Shown here: one piece after another, positions 25,233 through 35,067 of the stretch
Layout: each line of letters begins with the position of its first letter
Numbering within the stretch: the stretch's first letter is position 1
From: Deferribacter abyssi
GTDB taxonomy: Bacteria; Chrysiogenota; Deferribacteres; Deferribacterales; Deferribacteraceae
NCBI RefSeq assembly: GCF_049472655.1
Contig: NZ_JAQNCS010000002.1
Span: 1 to 64,000, forward strand
DNA: 64,000 bases
Direction of reading: 5' to 3'
The notes under the pieces: model-generated
Told to the model about the DNA's origin: nothing
The model's database searches: none
The model's input: the letters and a program-made list of their open reading frames with translations, nothing else
Position numbers and translations under genes: made by a program

Positions 25233-25916
25233 ATAAAGTATATCAAAAACTTTAAAACTTTTTTTTAAAGTTTGAGTTACCACGTTTTTTATATAGTTCA
25301 TATAAAGTTTTTCTAATCGTTTATCAATATGTGTAGCTTTGTATTTTCTCGCATTTTCTAGCAATTTAAACAAATCTACTATTTTATCTTCAATCACAAT
25401 ACCAGTTCCTGCACAACATTTTTTACATTTTACTGTACCATCATCTTGAAGTAAAAGATCTCTTTTCTTACCACATTCATAACAATTTATTTCAGACAAA
25501 AATCCAGAATGTTTTAAAATAAAATATGTTATATAAACCGTAGATTTATAAATATTATCATTTCTTATACCCAAAATCATTTTCCACAATAAATTATTAT
25601 GCTCATAATCTAATCCAAATTCATCTAATAATTTAAATATTAAGTTAAGTCTCACAAGTATATATGGGTTTTCAATAAAAAAATAATATTTAATATTAGG
25701 CTCAAATCCATAAAATTTATGCAGTCCAGAACTTTCTTTTAAAAGAAAATCAACTGTACCTGGCAAAAACTTAAATACTCCACCCTTTTTTCCAAAAGCC
25801 CTTGATATAAAAACCTTTATAACCCCATATTCTCTTGTAAAGAGAAAACCAATAGCTGATCTGTCAGAATAAGTTAACAATTTGTATATTATTGCCTCAG
25901 TTTTAACTCTGTTCAT
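25227..25916 (-). CDS. recO: DNA repair protein RecO
   Basis: Loads RecA on SSB-coated DNA in the RecFOR pathway. The N-terminal OB-fold region shows RVKTEAIIYKLLTYSDRSAIGFLFTREYGVIKVF, and a zinc finger is made of CYECGK and CKKC near residues 145-170. The start is the ATG at 25916, overlapping the mgtE stop as TGATG; a TTG one codon earlier is less likely. It is the last gene of the conserved phoH-ybeY-dgk-corC-era-recO type cluster. Confidence 0.92.
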   Translation of the reverse strand: MNRVKTEAIIYKLLTYSDRSAIGFLFTREYGVIKVFISRAFGKKGGVFKFLPGTVDFLLKESSGLHKFYGFEPNIKYYFFIENPYILVRLNLIFKLLDEFGLDYEHNNLLWKMILGIRNDNIYKSTVYITYFILKHSGFLSEINCYECGKKRDLLLQDDGTVKCKKCCAGTGIVIEDKIVDLFKLLENARKYKATHIDKRLEKLYMNYIKNVVTQTLKKSFKVFDILYI

Positions 25917-27271
25917 CAAAGAATTGATAATAATAACATTGAAATGGTAAAATAAATTGTTAAACCTGTAATATCATTTAAAGTTGAGATAAAAGGGCTT
26001 GAAGCAACAGCTGGATCAAAGTTAAACCTTATCAAGGTAGCAGGCACAAAAGTCCCCGTAAAAGTAGAAAACGTCACAGCTGCAAACATAGCAGTACCAA
26101 CTATTATTCCCAATTTAGGATCACCGTGCCAAATAGGAGCAACTAAAGCAAGTAACAATCCCATAATCAATCCCATAATCATACCAACTCTTATCTCTTT
26201 AAAAATAATCTTACCTAGATTCTTGCTATCAATTCTACCTAAAGCCATTCCTCTAATTAGTATTGTTGCTGACTGACTTCCCACATTACCACCCATTGCC
26301 ATAATAAGAGGCATAAAACTAGCCAAAACAACAAATTCCTGAACCCTTCCCTGAAAAAAAGTGATGACAAAACCTGAAACTAATTCTCCTACAAAAGTAA
26401 TTAATAACCATGGAAGTCTAACTTTTGCAATTTTTAGAGATTTATTACCCATTAAAACTTCATCATCTGTAGTACCAGCCATTTTATAAATATCTTCTGT
26501 GGCTTCTTCACGAATAATATCAATAATATCATCAACAGTAATAATACCCACAAGTCTGTTCTGTTCATCCACAACAGGGACTGCAAGTAAATCATACTTT
26601 TCAACAACTTTAGCTACATCTTCCCTGTCCATATCGACAGTTACTCGAATAATGTCTTTAGTCATTATTTCTTTTAGTTTCTTCTCAGGCGGGTTTAAAA
26701 TAAGCTGTCTAAGAGAAATTACTCCCACAAGTCTTCCTTCATCATCAACTACGTAAAGATAAAAAACCATTTCCACATCTTCAGCTTTATGCAAAACTTT
26801 AGTAGCTTCCTTAACCGTCGTATCCTCATGGAGGGCAAAAAAGTTTGGATTCATTACAGCCCCTGCACTATCCTCAGGATAGTGTAGAAGCTCTTCTACA
26901 GCTTCAACTTCATCTTTTTTCATATATTTTAAAATTTCATTTACCTTTTCCTGCTCAAGTAATCTTAAAATATTCGCAGTATCATCACTTTCCATCTCAT
27001 TTAAAATCAATGCTATTTCATTAGGTTGCATATCTTCAAAAAATTCAATTATTTGAGAGTCATCTAACTCAAGAATTATACTAGCAAGCTTACTTTTATC
27101 GGAAATAGATTCCCATATTTTTTTTCTATCCAAATCACTTAAATGCTTTATTATTAGTGCAATATCAGCAGGATGCAATTTGTTTAAAACCTTTTCAAGG
27201 CTAGTCTTTGCATTTTTTCTTACCAACTTTTTTACTGTTTCAATTTTTACTCTCAATGCAGGTGTAATCAT
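25916..27271 (-). CDS. mgtE: Magnesium transporter MgtE
   Basis: Mg2+-gated channel of the inner membrane. Domains: helical N domain (about 1-130, with repeats of the type EIALILNEMESDDTANIL), a CBS pair (about 135-260) that binds regulatory Mg2+, and a C-terminal pore with five membrane segments containing GGNVGSQSATILIRGMALG. Length (451) is typical. The ATG follows the era stop with no gap and the end overlaps recO, so it is inserted between era and recO in an otherwise standard cluster. Confidence 0.95.
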   Translation of the reverse strand: MITPALRVKIETVKKLVRKNAKTSLEKVLNKLHPADIALIIKHLSDLDRKKIWESISDKSKLASIILELDDSQIIEFFEDMQPNEIALILNEMESDDTANILRLLEQEKVNEILKYMKKDEVEAVEELLHYPEDSAGAVMNPNFFALHEDTTVKEATKVLHKAEDVEMVFYLYVVDDEGRLVGVISLRQLILNPPEKKLKEIMTKDIIRVTVDMDREDVAKVVEKYDLLAVPVVDEQNRLVGIITVDDIIDIIREEATEDIYKMAGTTDDEVLMGNKSLKIAKVRLPWLLITFVGELVSGFVITFFQGRVQEFVVLASFMPLIMAMGGNVGSQSATILIRGMALGRIDSKNLGKIIFKEIRVGMIMGLIMGLLLALVAPIWHGDPKLGIIVGTAMFAAVTFSTFTGTFVPATLIRFNFDPAVASSPFISTLNDITGLTIYFTISMLLLSIL

Positions 27272-28156
27272 CTACAATAACCTTTGAATTTTTAAATATT
27301 CATCCTTTTCTTGCCAATTATTTACTACTTTTACCCATAAATCAAGATATACCTTAACACCAAAAAATTTTTCCAAATTTTCCCTAGCTCTTTTACCAAT
27401 TTCTTTAATAGTTCTTCCATGTTTTCCCAAAAGTATAGCTTTCTGTGAATCTCTAGAAATAATTATCGAACAAGAAGTATAAAGTAAATCACTACTCTTA
27501 TCTTCCACAAGCTCACATTCAACTACGGTATCATATGGTACTTCATCTTTTAAGAGCTTAAAAATTTGCTCTCTAACAAACTCTGCTATTAAAAACTTCT
27601 CAGGTATATCGGTAATATAATCATTATCAAAAATTTTATAGTTCTCAGGTAAATCTCTTATAGTTAAATCAATCAATTTATCAATATTGATCCCTTTAAG
27701 AGCTGAAACAGGTAATACATAATCAAACTCCAGATATTTAAAAATTTTATTAGCTGTGATAATCGCTTTTGATTTTGTAGATTTATCAATCTTATTAATC
27801 AATAAATATTTTTTCCCTTGGTATTTTTTTAGAACCTCAAGTATAAATAATGTTTCTTTGCCAATAAGTTCACCAGGCTCAACTACAAAGTACACAATAT
27901 CCACCATATCAAGACTATCCAGTGCATTTTGAACCATAAGTCTGTTTATTTTATCTTTTGCATTATGAATCCCTGGTGTATCAATCAAAATAATCTGATA
28001 GTTTTCGCCTGTTTTAACCCCTTTAATGTTTGTTCTTGTAGTATTTGGTTTGTTTGATACAATTGTAATTTTCTCATCTAGCATTTTATTTAATAATGTA
28101 GATTTACCTACATTAGGTCTCCCAATAATAGACACAAAACCACATTTAAATCTCAT
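27272..28156 (-). CDS. era: GTPase Era
   Basis: Ribosome-assembly GTPase that binds the 3' end of 16S rRNA. G1 is GRPNVGKST, G3 DTPG, G4 NKID, and the C-terminal KH domain includes GKHGRTIKEIGKRARENLEKFF. Length 294 is standard. The start overlaps the corC stop by one base (TAATG). Confidence 0.96.
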   Translation of the reverse strand: MRFKCGFVSIIGRPNVGKSTLLNKMLDEKITIVSNKPNTTRTNIKGVKTGENYQIILIDTPGIHNAKDKINRLMVQNALDSLDMVDIVYFVVEPGELIGKETLFILEVLKKYQGKKYLLINKIDKSTKSKAIITANKIFKYLEFDYVLPVSALKGINIDKLIDLTIRDLPENYKIFDNDYITDIPEKFLIAEFVREQIFKLLKDEVPYDTVVECELVEDKSSDLLYTSCSIIISRDSQKAILLGKHGRTIKEIGKRARENLEKFFGVKVYLDLWVKVVNNWQEKDEYLKIQRLL

Positions 28157-29433
28157 TACTCTTTATCCTCTTCATCTTTTATAACTGTAAGTTGAAGCTT
28201 TTCCAATTTTTTACCATCCTTTTCTAAAACTTTAAAAATAAAGTTTTTATATCTGTACTCCTCTCCAATTTCTGGAATTTTTCCTGCTAAAAAATAAATA
28301 AGTCCTCCCACTGTTTCATAATCATCCATACTATCATCCCTCTCAAGCTCAAAAAACTCACAAAAATCATCAATATCTAATAAGGGATCAATTAAAAAAA
28401 TATTATTATCTACCTGTATAATTCTATCTTCCTCTTTATCAAACTCATCCCTTATCTCTCCTACAATTTCTTCGATTATATCTTCAAGTGTCACAAGCCC
28501 AGCTACCCCCCCATACTCATCAATAACAATTGCAAGATGGATATGGTTTAATTGAAACTCTTTTAATAAATCATCAATTTTTTTTGTTTCTGGGACAAAA
28601 TAAGGTTTTCTCAATATTTTTTTCATATCAAAATTTACAAAACCATCTTTCAACTCTTTTAACAAATCCTTTGTGTATAAAATACCTATAATATTATCCA
28701 TTCTTCCTTCATACACAGGAATTCTAGAATATTCTGTCTCTATTACCACTTTTAAAACATCATCAATCGGTAAATCTACTTTAACAGCTACCATATCAGT
28801 TCGAGGAACCATAATTTCTTTCACAAGTGTTTCACTAATTTCAAAAATATTATGCAACATTTCTTTTTTTTGACTCTCTAAAACTCCTTCTTCCCCACCT
28901 ACATTTATCAGAAATTCTAATTCATCCTCTGTAATTTTTGGCTGATCATTTTCTAGTTTACCACCCATAATTTTTATTAAGAGTTTTACAAGTATATTTA
29001 AAGAAAAAGTAAAGGGGTAAAAAAGCTTATAAAAAATTTTAAGTATTTTAATAAAAATTCTTGATATTTTCTCAGCATTATGTTTAGCAAATGTTTTCGG
29101 CATCACTTCGCCAAAAACAAGTACTAGAAATGTCATTACTCCAGTAGTAAGCGCTATTTGAGAATTGCCATAATATTTTTCAGCTATATCTGCAGCCATT
29201 ATCGAACCAAATATATTTACAATGTTATTACCTATTAATATCGTATTTAATACTTTATTAGGATGTAAAAGCCACAATTCCAAATCTTTCGCACGACTCC
29301 CATTCTCTTCCAACATATGTTTAACTTTTAATTCATTAAGTGATGTAAGTGCAGTTTCACTCGCAGAAAAAAAACCTGACATAAAAATACATCCTATCAC
29401 TATAAAAACTTCAGTCATTATACTAATTTCCAA
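28156..29433 (-). CDS. CNNM/CorC-HlyC family membrane protein
   Basis: Likely cation (Mg2+/Co2+) efflux or homeostasis protein of the inner membrane. N-terminal DUF21 domain with about four membrane segments (1-180, including FFSASETALTSLNELK), a CBS pair (about 200-320, VPRTDMVAVKVDLPIDDVL and YGGVAGLVTLEDIIEEIVGEI), and a C-terminal CorC/HlyC ion-transport-associated domain. The longest start is TTG at 29433 with AGGAGG seven bases away; an ATG at codon 6 is an alternative. Neighbouring mgtE suggests a Mg2+ theme. Confidence 0.9.
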   Translation of the reverse strand: MEISIMTEVFIVIGCIFMSGFFSASETALTSLNELKVKHMLEENGSRAKDLELWLLHPNKVLNTILIGNNIVNIFGSIMAADIAEKYYGNSQIALTTGVMTFLVLVFGEVMPKTFAKHNAEKISRIFIKILKIFYKLFYPFTFSLNILVKLLIKIMGGKLENDQPKITEDELEFLINVGGEEGVLESQKKEMLHNIFEISETLVKEIMVPRTDMVAVKVDLPIDDVLKVVIETEYSRIPVYEGRMDNIIGILYTKDLLKELKDGFVNFDMKKILRKPYFVPETKKIDDLLKEFQLNHIHLAIVIDEYGGVAGLVTLEDIIEEIVGEIRDEFDKEEDRIIQVDNNIFLIDPLLDIDDFCEFFELERDDSMDDYETVGGLIYFLAGKIPEIGEEYRYKNFIFKVLEKDGKKLEKLQLTVIKDEEDKE

Positions 29434-29444
29434 CTTTTAACCTC

Positions 29445-30143
29445 CTACAGAAAAAATTTATACATAAAAAATGTAATAACAGCTCCCAAGATTGCACCAA
29501 TAACAACTTCTGTTGTATTATGTATCTTCAGCTGAACACGCGATTGACAAACAAGAATCGTAAGCAAAAATACCATAATAATAACCATAACATCCTTTGT
29601 TAAATAAATTATGGAAACAAGAATTGAAAACGCTGTTGCAGCATGCCCAGAAGGCATTCCACCATGCAATGGCTTACCTCGGCCAAAGATTGCCTTTAAA
29701 ATAACCACTAACAATACTGTAATTGATAAAGACATAACCGTCAAATGGTAAGGTAAATCGGGCAACCTTTTTAAAGCAAAACCAGCATATTCTCTAACTT
29801 TATCAAATAAAACAAAATAACCGACAAAAATTGCCCCAAAAGCAGTTGTCAATACGGCACCAGCCGCAACATCTTTTATATGTTTTGCATCTTCACACTT
29901 TTCCTTACATATATAATCAACAATATATTCAATCGCTGTATTAAAAAGCTCAGCAGCAATAACCAAAGTAACCGTAATAGCAAGTATAATATATTCTAAA
30001 AACTTTAACTTAAAAAAAAGAGCAAAAAATAAAATCAATACCGCTAAGATAGTATGAATTTTTAAGTTTCGTTCATGCCTTACTGCATATATTATCCCCT
30101 CAATAGCAAAACCTAGAGATTTCCACCAACTGTCAGATTTCAT
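29445..30143 (-). CDS. Fusion of diacylglycerol/undecaprenol kinase and PAP2 phosphatase
   Basis: Residues 1-115 are a DgkA-type lipid kinase of the Gram-positive (undecaprenol kinase) kind, with FAIEGIIYAVRHERNLKIH, AELFNTAIE and KDVAAGAVL. Residues about 125-232 are a PAP2 phosphatase with GRGKPLHGG, PSGHAA and SRVQLKIHNTTEV, where the last acidic position is Glu instead of Asp. The two activities act in opposite directions on polyprenol lipids and could recycle the undecaprenyl carrier for cell-wall synthesis. Membrane protein with about 6-7 segments. The gene lies next to ybeY, as dgkA does in many genomes. Confidence 0.88.
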   Translation of the reverse strand: MKSDSWWKSLGFAIEGIIYAVRHERNLKIHTILAVLILFFALFFKLKFLEYIILAITVTLVIAAELFNTAIEYIVDYICKEKCEDAKHIKDVAAGAVLTTAFGAIFVGYFVLFDKVREYAGFALKRLPDLPYHLTVMSLSITVLLVVILKAIFGRGKPLHGGMPSGHAATAFSILVSIIYLTKDVMVIIMVFLLTILVCQSRVQLKIHNTTEVVIGAILGAVITFFMYKFFL

Positions 30144-30146
30144 ACA

Positions 30147-30602
30147 CTAACTACATATTTTTTCATTTATTAAACTCTTTAAAATATCTTCTTGTAAATC
30201 AAACATTTCTTTTTCACTTTCTTTACTTTTTTCATGATCATATCCTAACAAGTGTAGCAATCCATGAATAAATAAAAATGAAACTTCTCTATCTAATGAA
30301 AATCCATGTTTATTACTAAATTCTTTTGCTTTATCAATGCATATCACAATATCACCTAAAATTCCATCAGATATTTCATCATCATTCATAGGAAAAGACA
30401 AAACATCTGTAGGCTTATCTACCCCTCTAAACTGTTTGTTAATTCCCTTTATTTCCGCATTATCACACAAAACAATTGAAATTTCAGCAAAATCTAGAGA
30501 ATATCCAACAACATCGAAAACTTTACGTGTGATTTTTTTAAAAAAAATCTCCGAAAAACCAGAATCAACACGATCATCAATAAGTAGATTTATTTCACAC
30601 AT
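30147..30602 (-). CDS. ybeY: Endoribonuclease YbeY
   Basis: Zinc-dependent RNase for 16S rRNA 3' maturation and ribosome quality control. The metal site HGLLHLLGYDH (three His) is complete. The start is set at the ATG at 30602, overlapping the phoH stop by 8 bases; two ATGs further upstream (30617 and 30626) lie inside phoH and would only add eight or fewer residues. The phoH-ybeY order is a conserved pair. Confidence 0.93.
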   Translation of the reverse strand: MCEINLLIDDRVDSGFSEIFFKKITRKVFDVVGYSLDFAEISIVLCDNAEIKGINKQFRGVDKPTDVLSFPMNDDEISDGILGDIVICIDKAKEFSNKHGFSLDREVSFLFIHGLLHLLGYDHEKSKESEKEMFDLQEDILKSLINEKICS

Positions 30603-31566
30603 CACTTTCAGACTCATATTTTTCATAGGCTTTAATTATCCTCTGAACAAGAGGATGCCTTACCACATCTTTCTCTGTAAAATTGATAAACTTTATACCA
30701 TCAACATTTTTTAATATTTTTTTTACCATCACAAGACCTGACTGTTTATCTTTAGGTAAATCTATCTGAGTTATATCACCTGTTATAACTGCTTTTGAAT
30801 TAAATCCTAGCCTTGTCAAAAACATTTTCATTTGTTCAACGGTAGTATTTTGTGCCTCATCAAGAATAATAAAGGAATCATCCAAGGTTCTTCCTCGCAT
30901 AAAAGCTAGTGGTGCTAGCTCTATAACACCCTTTTCTATCAGTTTTGCTGCTTTATCAATACTTAACATACTGTAAAGAGCATCATACAATGGTCTCAAA
31001 TAAGGAGTTATCTTATCAGCTATATCCCCTGGCAAAAACCCCAATCTTTCACCTGCTTCCACTGCTGGACGTGTCAATATAATTCTATTTACTATCTTAT
31101 TTAGATATAAATTTATTGCCATAGCCATAGCAAGATATGTCTTTCCAGTTCCTGCAGGACCAATACCAAAAACTACATCAAAATTTCTTATTGCATTGAT
31201 ATATTCATGTTGCTTCTTTGTTTTTGGTGTAACTCGTTTTACAAATCCTGCTACCTTAATATGATCGGTAAGTATAGATGAAACTTTCTCGTTTTTATCA
31301 TCTTTAATCATATTTATAGCATCAGTAACATCTTCTGCACTAACATCCCTAACAAGAGCCACATGCTTTAAGTGATCTAATAGTTTTGCCGTCTTTTCTA
31401 CATCATCATAATCGCCTTTAATAATAATCTCTGAACCCCGCACCACTATTTTTACATCCATTCGATCTTTTATCCTTTTTAAATTATCATCATTTGCACC
31501 TAAAATAATTGGTATTATTGGCTCTTGTATTGTAATAACCTTTTTAATTTCAACAATCTCCTTCAC
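30595..31566 (-). CDS. ybeZ: PhoH-family ATPase (YbeZ)
   Basis: Cytoplasmic ATPase that partners YbeY in RNA metabolism. Walker A is GPAGTGKTY and Walker B FIILDEAQNTT; ALAFMRGRTLDDSFI is the family signature. An N-terminal KH-like region precedes it. The longest ORF starts with TTG at 31581, inside the ribosome-binding site; the GTG at 31566 has GAGGAG seven bases upstream and is preferred, overlapping the nucleotidyltransferase gene by 17 bases. Confidence 0.92.
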   Translation of the reverse strand: MKEIVEIKKVITIQEPIIPIILGANDDNLKRIKDRMDVKIVVRGSEIIIKGDYDDVEKTAKLLDHLKHVALVRDVSAEDVTDAINMIKDDKNEKVSSILTDHIKVAGFVKRVTPKTKKQHEYINAIRNFDVVFGIGPAGTGKTYLAMAMAINLYLNKIVNRIILTRPAVEAGERLGFLPGDIADKITPYLRPLYDALYSMLSIDKAAKLIEKGVIELAPLAFMRGRTLDDSFIILDEAQNTTVEQMKMFLTRLGFNSKAVITGDITQIDLPKDKQSGLVMVKKILKNVDGIKFINFTEKDVVRHPLVQRIIKAYEKYESESDV

Positions 31567-34183
31567 ACGCAAGCTCCTCAAAAATCTTTTTTGCCATCAT
31601 TTTTTCGTCCTCTATATTTTTTACTACTCCATCAAGTTTCATTTCCAATAACCTATCAAACACAATCTTAAATTTACTTGAAGGCTTATATCCTAAAGAT
31701 ATAAGAATATCACCATTAATTTCAAGACAAACATGCTTAATTTTAAGGAAATAATTTTTTATATACTCCTCATAATCTTCTCCTATAATTGCAGCAGTAT
31801 AGAAAACAAATTCATCTTCAACCTCTTTGAATTGATTATAGACAAAAGAAGGTGTTATTATTTTTTGTTTTTTGAACTTGATAGCAGCATTTCTCGCTTT
31901 CAATATTTGAGTTATAATATGTTTTTTATAATTTTTTGTAAATTCAAATCTAGTCATTAATTTCTGCAAAGCAGATACTTTAAGCGGATGAAACAATAGA
32001 GAAAACCTTGTTTTCCAGACTTCTATTTCCTTTTTAAACTGTATATTAAACCAATTTAATAATTTTTCCAAATATTCAAAATCCTCTAATCTTTCTTTAG
32101 TCAAATATATGTTATCACTGAAAAATTTTAACACTTCATAATTCTGCAACATTTTTAACGCTTTTATGTAATCCTTTTCACTTAATATGTATTTAATTTC
32201 TAAAAATAATCTTTGTCCAACTATTCTATCTATAAGCTTTAAATTTACAGCATGTTTTAATAATCTATCTGTATGGGGGCCAATATTAAAATTAAAACGA
32301 ACCGCAAACCTTATCGCTCTAAATATTCTCGAAGGATCGTCTACAAAGCTTAAATTATGCAACACCCTAATTTTTTTATCCTTAATATCAGACTGGGCAC
32401 CAAAATAATCTATTAATTGACCAAACTCATCTTTATTTAGTTTTATCGCCATAGTATTAATTGTAAAATCTCTGCGGTATAAATCAGTTTTAATAGAGGA
32501 ATCTTCTACAACTGGTGCTGCAGCAGGAAAATCATAATATTCTATTCTTGCAGTAGCAAAATCTATTCTAAATCCATCTTTGAATATCACAACAGCAGTC
32601 TTAAATTTGTAATGAGCAGATACTTTAGCTCCTTTCACCTTGGCATACTTTTTAGCTAGGATAACAGCGTCACCTTCCACCACTATATCTATATCGTAAT
32701 TTTCTATCTTCATGATAAGATCCCTTACAAAACCTCCTACAACATAGGCATTCATACCTAACTCTTGAGCCATCTCACCAATTTCTTTTAAAATATTATA
32801 TATTTTTTCTGGTAGTCTTCCTTTCATCAGATTTTTTACATTTTTAAATCTTCTATTACCCATTTGAGAAATTCTACCTAAAATATATTTAGGGGTTTTA
32901 CTCAATTCAGACATTGCTCTAATAAAATCGGTTCTAGTGATAACTCCTACAAGCTTTCCATTATCTTCCACAGGGACAAGCTTCTGTCTTTTTTCAAGAA
33001 TAATATCTTCCACCAAATGAAAAGGTGTATCTGGATTTACTGTATAATACTCTGTCTGCATAATAGAACTCACAGGCTCATCTGATAACCCATGCTTAAT
33101 ACCTTGTAAAATATCTTTCCTCGAAATTAGTCCAACTGTTTTTCCTTTTTTTACAACAGGCATTGTATTAAGATTATATTTCATAAATAACTCTAAAGCT
33201 TCCTTAAATTTTTTATCATGTTCAATAAACTTAACAGGAGATGTCATAAATTCCTTAGCAACTTTAATAGGTTTGATATTTTCTTTTATTAAATATTTCA
33301 ACTTCTCAAGAGATTCATGCAACGTCATATCTTTAATAATAGCACTTGCAGCATAAGAGTGACCACCACCTTTAAACCCTTCTGCAATTTTACTTACATC
33401 AATTTCGTCTGTATTGCTTCTACCAATAAAAAGGACTCTATCTTCAACTCTGACAAGAATAAAAAGAGAGTCAAGTCCTTCAATATTTATAATTTTATGT
33501 GCAAGAATAGAAACCTCACTAACATATTCATCATAACTAGCAAATGAAACACCAACAGAGAAGTTTGCAATTTTTAAGACAGTCAAGTTCTGTAATAATT
33601 GATTTAAAATAAAAACTTGAGATCTGCTTAACTCCCTATTTATATGGATTGGTACGGCAGATAATTCACCTCCATTTTCAATCAAATAAGCAGCTGCATA
33701 TAAATCTCTTGGAGTTGTATTACTATACGTTAAAAATCCTGTATCTTCATAAATTCCTAAAAGTAGAAGAGTGGCAAGCTCACTATCAATTTCTAGGCTT
33801 TTTACTTTTATCCTCTCAGTTATAATAGTAGATGTAGAGCCAAAACTAAAAATAAACTCTTCATCTGCTTCTATATCTTTACCACTTACAGGATGATGAT
33901 CATAAATAATAACTCTTTTTGCTTTATCTAGTAGTGAAGCAGCATCCCCCAAACGTTCTCTAACTTTACAATCTGTTATAATTATTAGCTCAATATCCTC
34001 AGCTTTTATTTCATTGATATGTTTTAAAGGGATGTTAATATCATAGTGTCTTATAAACTTTTTAATATTTTCATCAAAACCTGTTGTATAAACAATAAAG
34101 TCACAAGAATGAATTCTAAGAGCAGCATAAGCACTAGCAATTGCATCAAAATCAGGATTCACATGAGTTAAGACAACTTTCAA
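31550..34183 (-). CDS. DHH-CBS-tRNA nucleotidyltransferase (A-adding or CCA-adding enzyme)
   Basis: An 877-residue three-part protein. Residues about 1-300: DHH phosphoesterase (HVNPDFDAIAS, DHHPVSG) and DHHA1 (GFKGGGHSYAASA). About 305-430: CBS pair. About 455-870: class II nucleotidyltransferase with GGFVRDLIMKIENYDIDIVV and the RRDFTINTMA motif. Proteins of this architecture include the A-adding enzyme of Aquifex, which works with a separate CC-adding enzyme; others add the whole CCA. The tRNA-Gln here lacks an encoded CCA, so such an enzyme is needed. The start is TTG with GAGGT upstream. Confidence 0.9.
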   Translation of the reverse strand: MKVVLTHVNPDFDAIASAYAALRIHSCDFIVYTTGFDENIKKFIRHYDINIPLKHINEIKAEDIELIIITDCKVRERLGDAASLLDKAKRVIIYDHHPVSGKDIEADEEFIFSFGSTSTIITERIKVKSLEIDSELATLLLLGIYEDTGFLTYSNTTPRDLYAAAYLIENGGELSAVPIHINRELSRSQVFILNQLLQNLTVLKIANFSVGVSFASYDEYVSEVSILAHKIINIEGLDSLFILVRVEDRVLFIGRSNTDEIDVSKIAEGFKGGGHSYAASAIIKDMTLHESLEKLKYLIKENIKPIKVAKEFMTSPVKFIEHDKKFKEALELFMKYNLNTMPVVKKGKTVGLISRKDILQGIKHGLSDEPVSSIMQTEYYTVNPDTPFHLVEDIILEKRQKLVPVEDNGKLVGVITRTDFIRAMSELSKTPKYILGRISQMGNRRFKNVKNLMKGRLPEKIYNILKEIGEMAQELGMNAYVVGGFVRDLIMKIENYDIDIVVEGDAVILAKKYAKVKGAKVSAHYKFKTAVVIFKDGFRIDFATARIEYYDFPAAAPVVEDSSIKTDLYRRDFTINTMAIKLNKDEFGQLIDYFGAQSDIKDKKIRVLHNLSFVDDPSRIFRAIRFAVRFNFNIGPHTDRLLKHAVNLKLIDRIVGQRLFLEIKYILSEKDYIKALKMLQNYEVLKFFSDNIYLTKERLEDFEYLEKLLNWFNIQFKKEIEVWKTRFSLLFHPLKVSALQKLMTRFEFTKNYKKHIITQILKARNAAIKFKKQKIITPSFVYNQFKEVEDEFVFYTAAIIGEDYEEYIKNYFLKIKHVCLEINGDILISLGYKPSSKFKIVFDRLLEMKLDGVVKNIEDEKMMAKKIFEELACEGDC

Positions 34184-34185
34184 GA

Positions 34186-35067
34186 TTACCTCTTAAACCT
34201 AGGATGATAATTAGTTAGACTTTCACGCATTTTATCATCTGCAACTTGTGTATAAATTTCTGTTGTAGAAATAGATGCATGTCCAAGTAATAACTGAATT
34301 ATTCTCAAATCAGCTCCATTAGCTAATAAATGAGTAGCAAATGAATGACGAAAACTATGAGGTGAAATATTTTTCTTAATACTTGCTTTTTTTACATACT
34401 TTTTAATAATTTTCCAACAATAAACTCTACTCAACCTTTTCCCATTTTTATTCAGAAATAGATAACCTTCATCCCTTCCTTTGACAAAGTAATTATGTCT
34501 TACATGAAAATAAGTTTCCAGCATTCCAACAATTTTTCTATTTAAAGGGACAAAACGCTCTTTATTTCCTTTCCCTTTTACTTTGACTACTCCCCTTTTT
34601 AAATCACAATCCGATATTTTTATATTTAAAAGCTCCGAAACTCTAACCCCAGAAGAATATAATAACCTAATAATTAAATTATCCCTCAAACCAACTGCAG
34701 AACTTGTATCTATAATGTCAAAAATTTTTTTAACCTCATCTTCTGTTAAAAACTCAGGTAACTTAAACCATTTTTTAGGCTTATCTAAAAATAAAATCGG
34801 GTTTTTATCAATCTTCTTTTCTTTTATTAAAAAATCAAAAAAAGAAGATAAGCTTGATAACTTCCTCAAAACAGTTTCCACTGCATATTTTTTATTTAAA
34901 AGCTCTTTTATATACAAAAGTATAGATTCCAAACTGTCATATTTTATTTTATTTATTTGAACAAACTTAAGATAACCCTTTAAGTCTCTAATATAAGCAT
35001 CAACACTATTTTTAGTTAAAGACTCCTCATTAATCAAAAAATGCCTATAAAATTCAATTTCTTTCAT
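34186..35067 (-). CDS. xerD: Tyrosine recombinase XerD/XerC-like
   Basis: Site-specific recombinase, most likely for resolving chromosome dimers at dif. The N-terminal SAM-like DNA-binding domain spans 1-85; the catalytic domain shows Arg in YSSGVRVSELL, Lys in KGKGNKERFV, HSFRHSFATHLL and HAS, and the nucleophile Tyr in TTEIYTQV. Length (293) fits XerC/D and there are no phage or integron genes nearby. Which of the two Xer proteins it is cannot be decided with certainty. Confidence 0.88.
   Translation of the reverse strand: MKEIEFYRHFLINEESLTKNSVDAYIRDLKGYLKFVQINKIKYDSLESILLYIKELLNKKYAVETVLRKLSSLSSFFDFLIKEKKIDKNPILFLDKPKKWFKLPEFLTEDEVKKIFDIIDTSSAVGLRDNLIIRLLYSSGVRVSELLNIKISDCDLKRGVVKVKGKGNKERFVPLNRKIVGMLETYFHVRHNYFVKGRDEGYLFLNKNGKRLSRVYCWKIIKKYVKKASIKKNISPHSFRHSFATHLLANGADLRIIQLLLGHASISTTEIYTQVADDKMRESLTNYHPRFKR

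Noticed and set aside
34186..35067. Phage or integron integrase
   Set aside because: Length and motifs fit XerC/XerD, and no attachment site, phage gene or cassette array is present.
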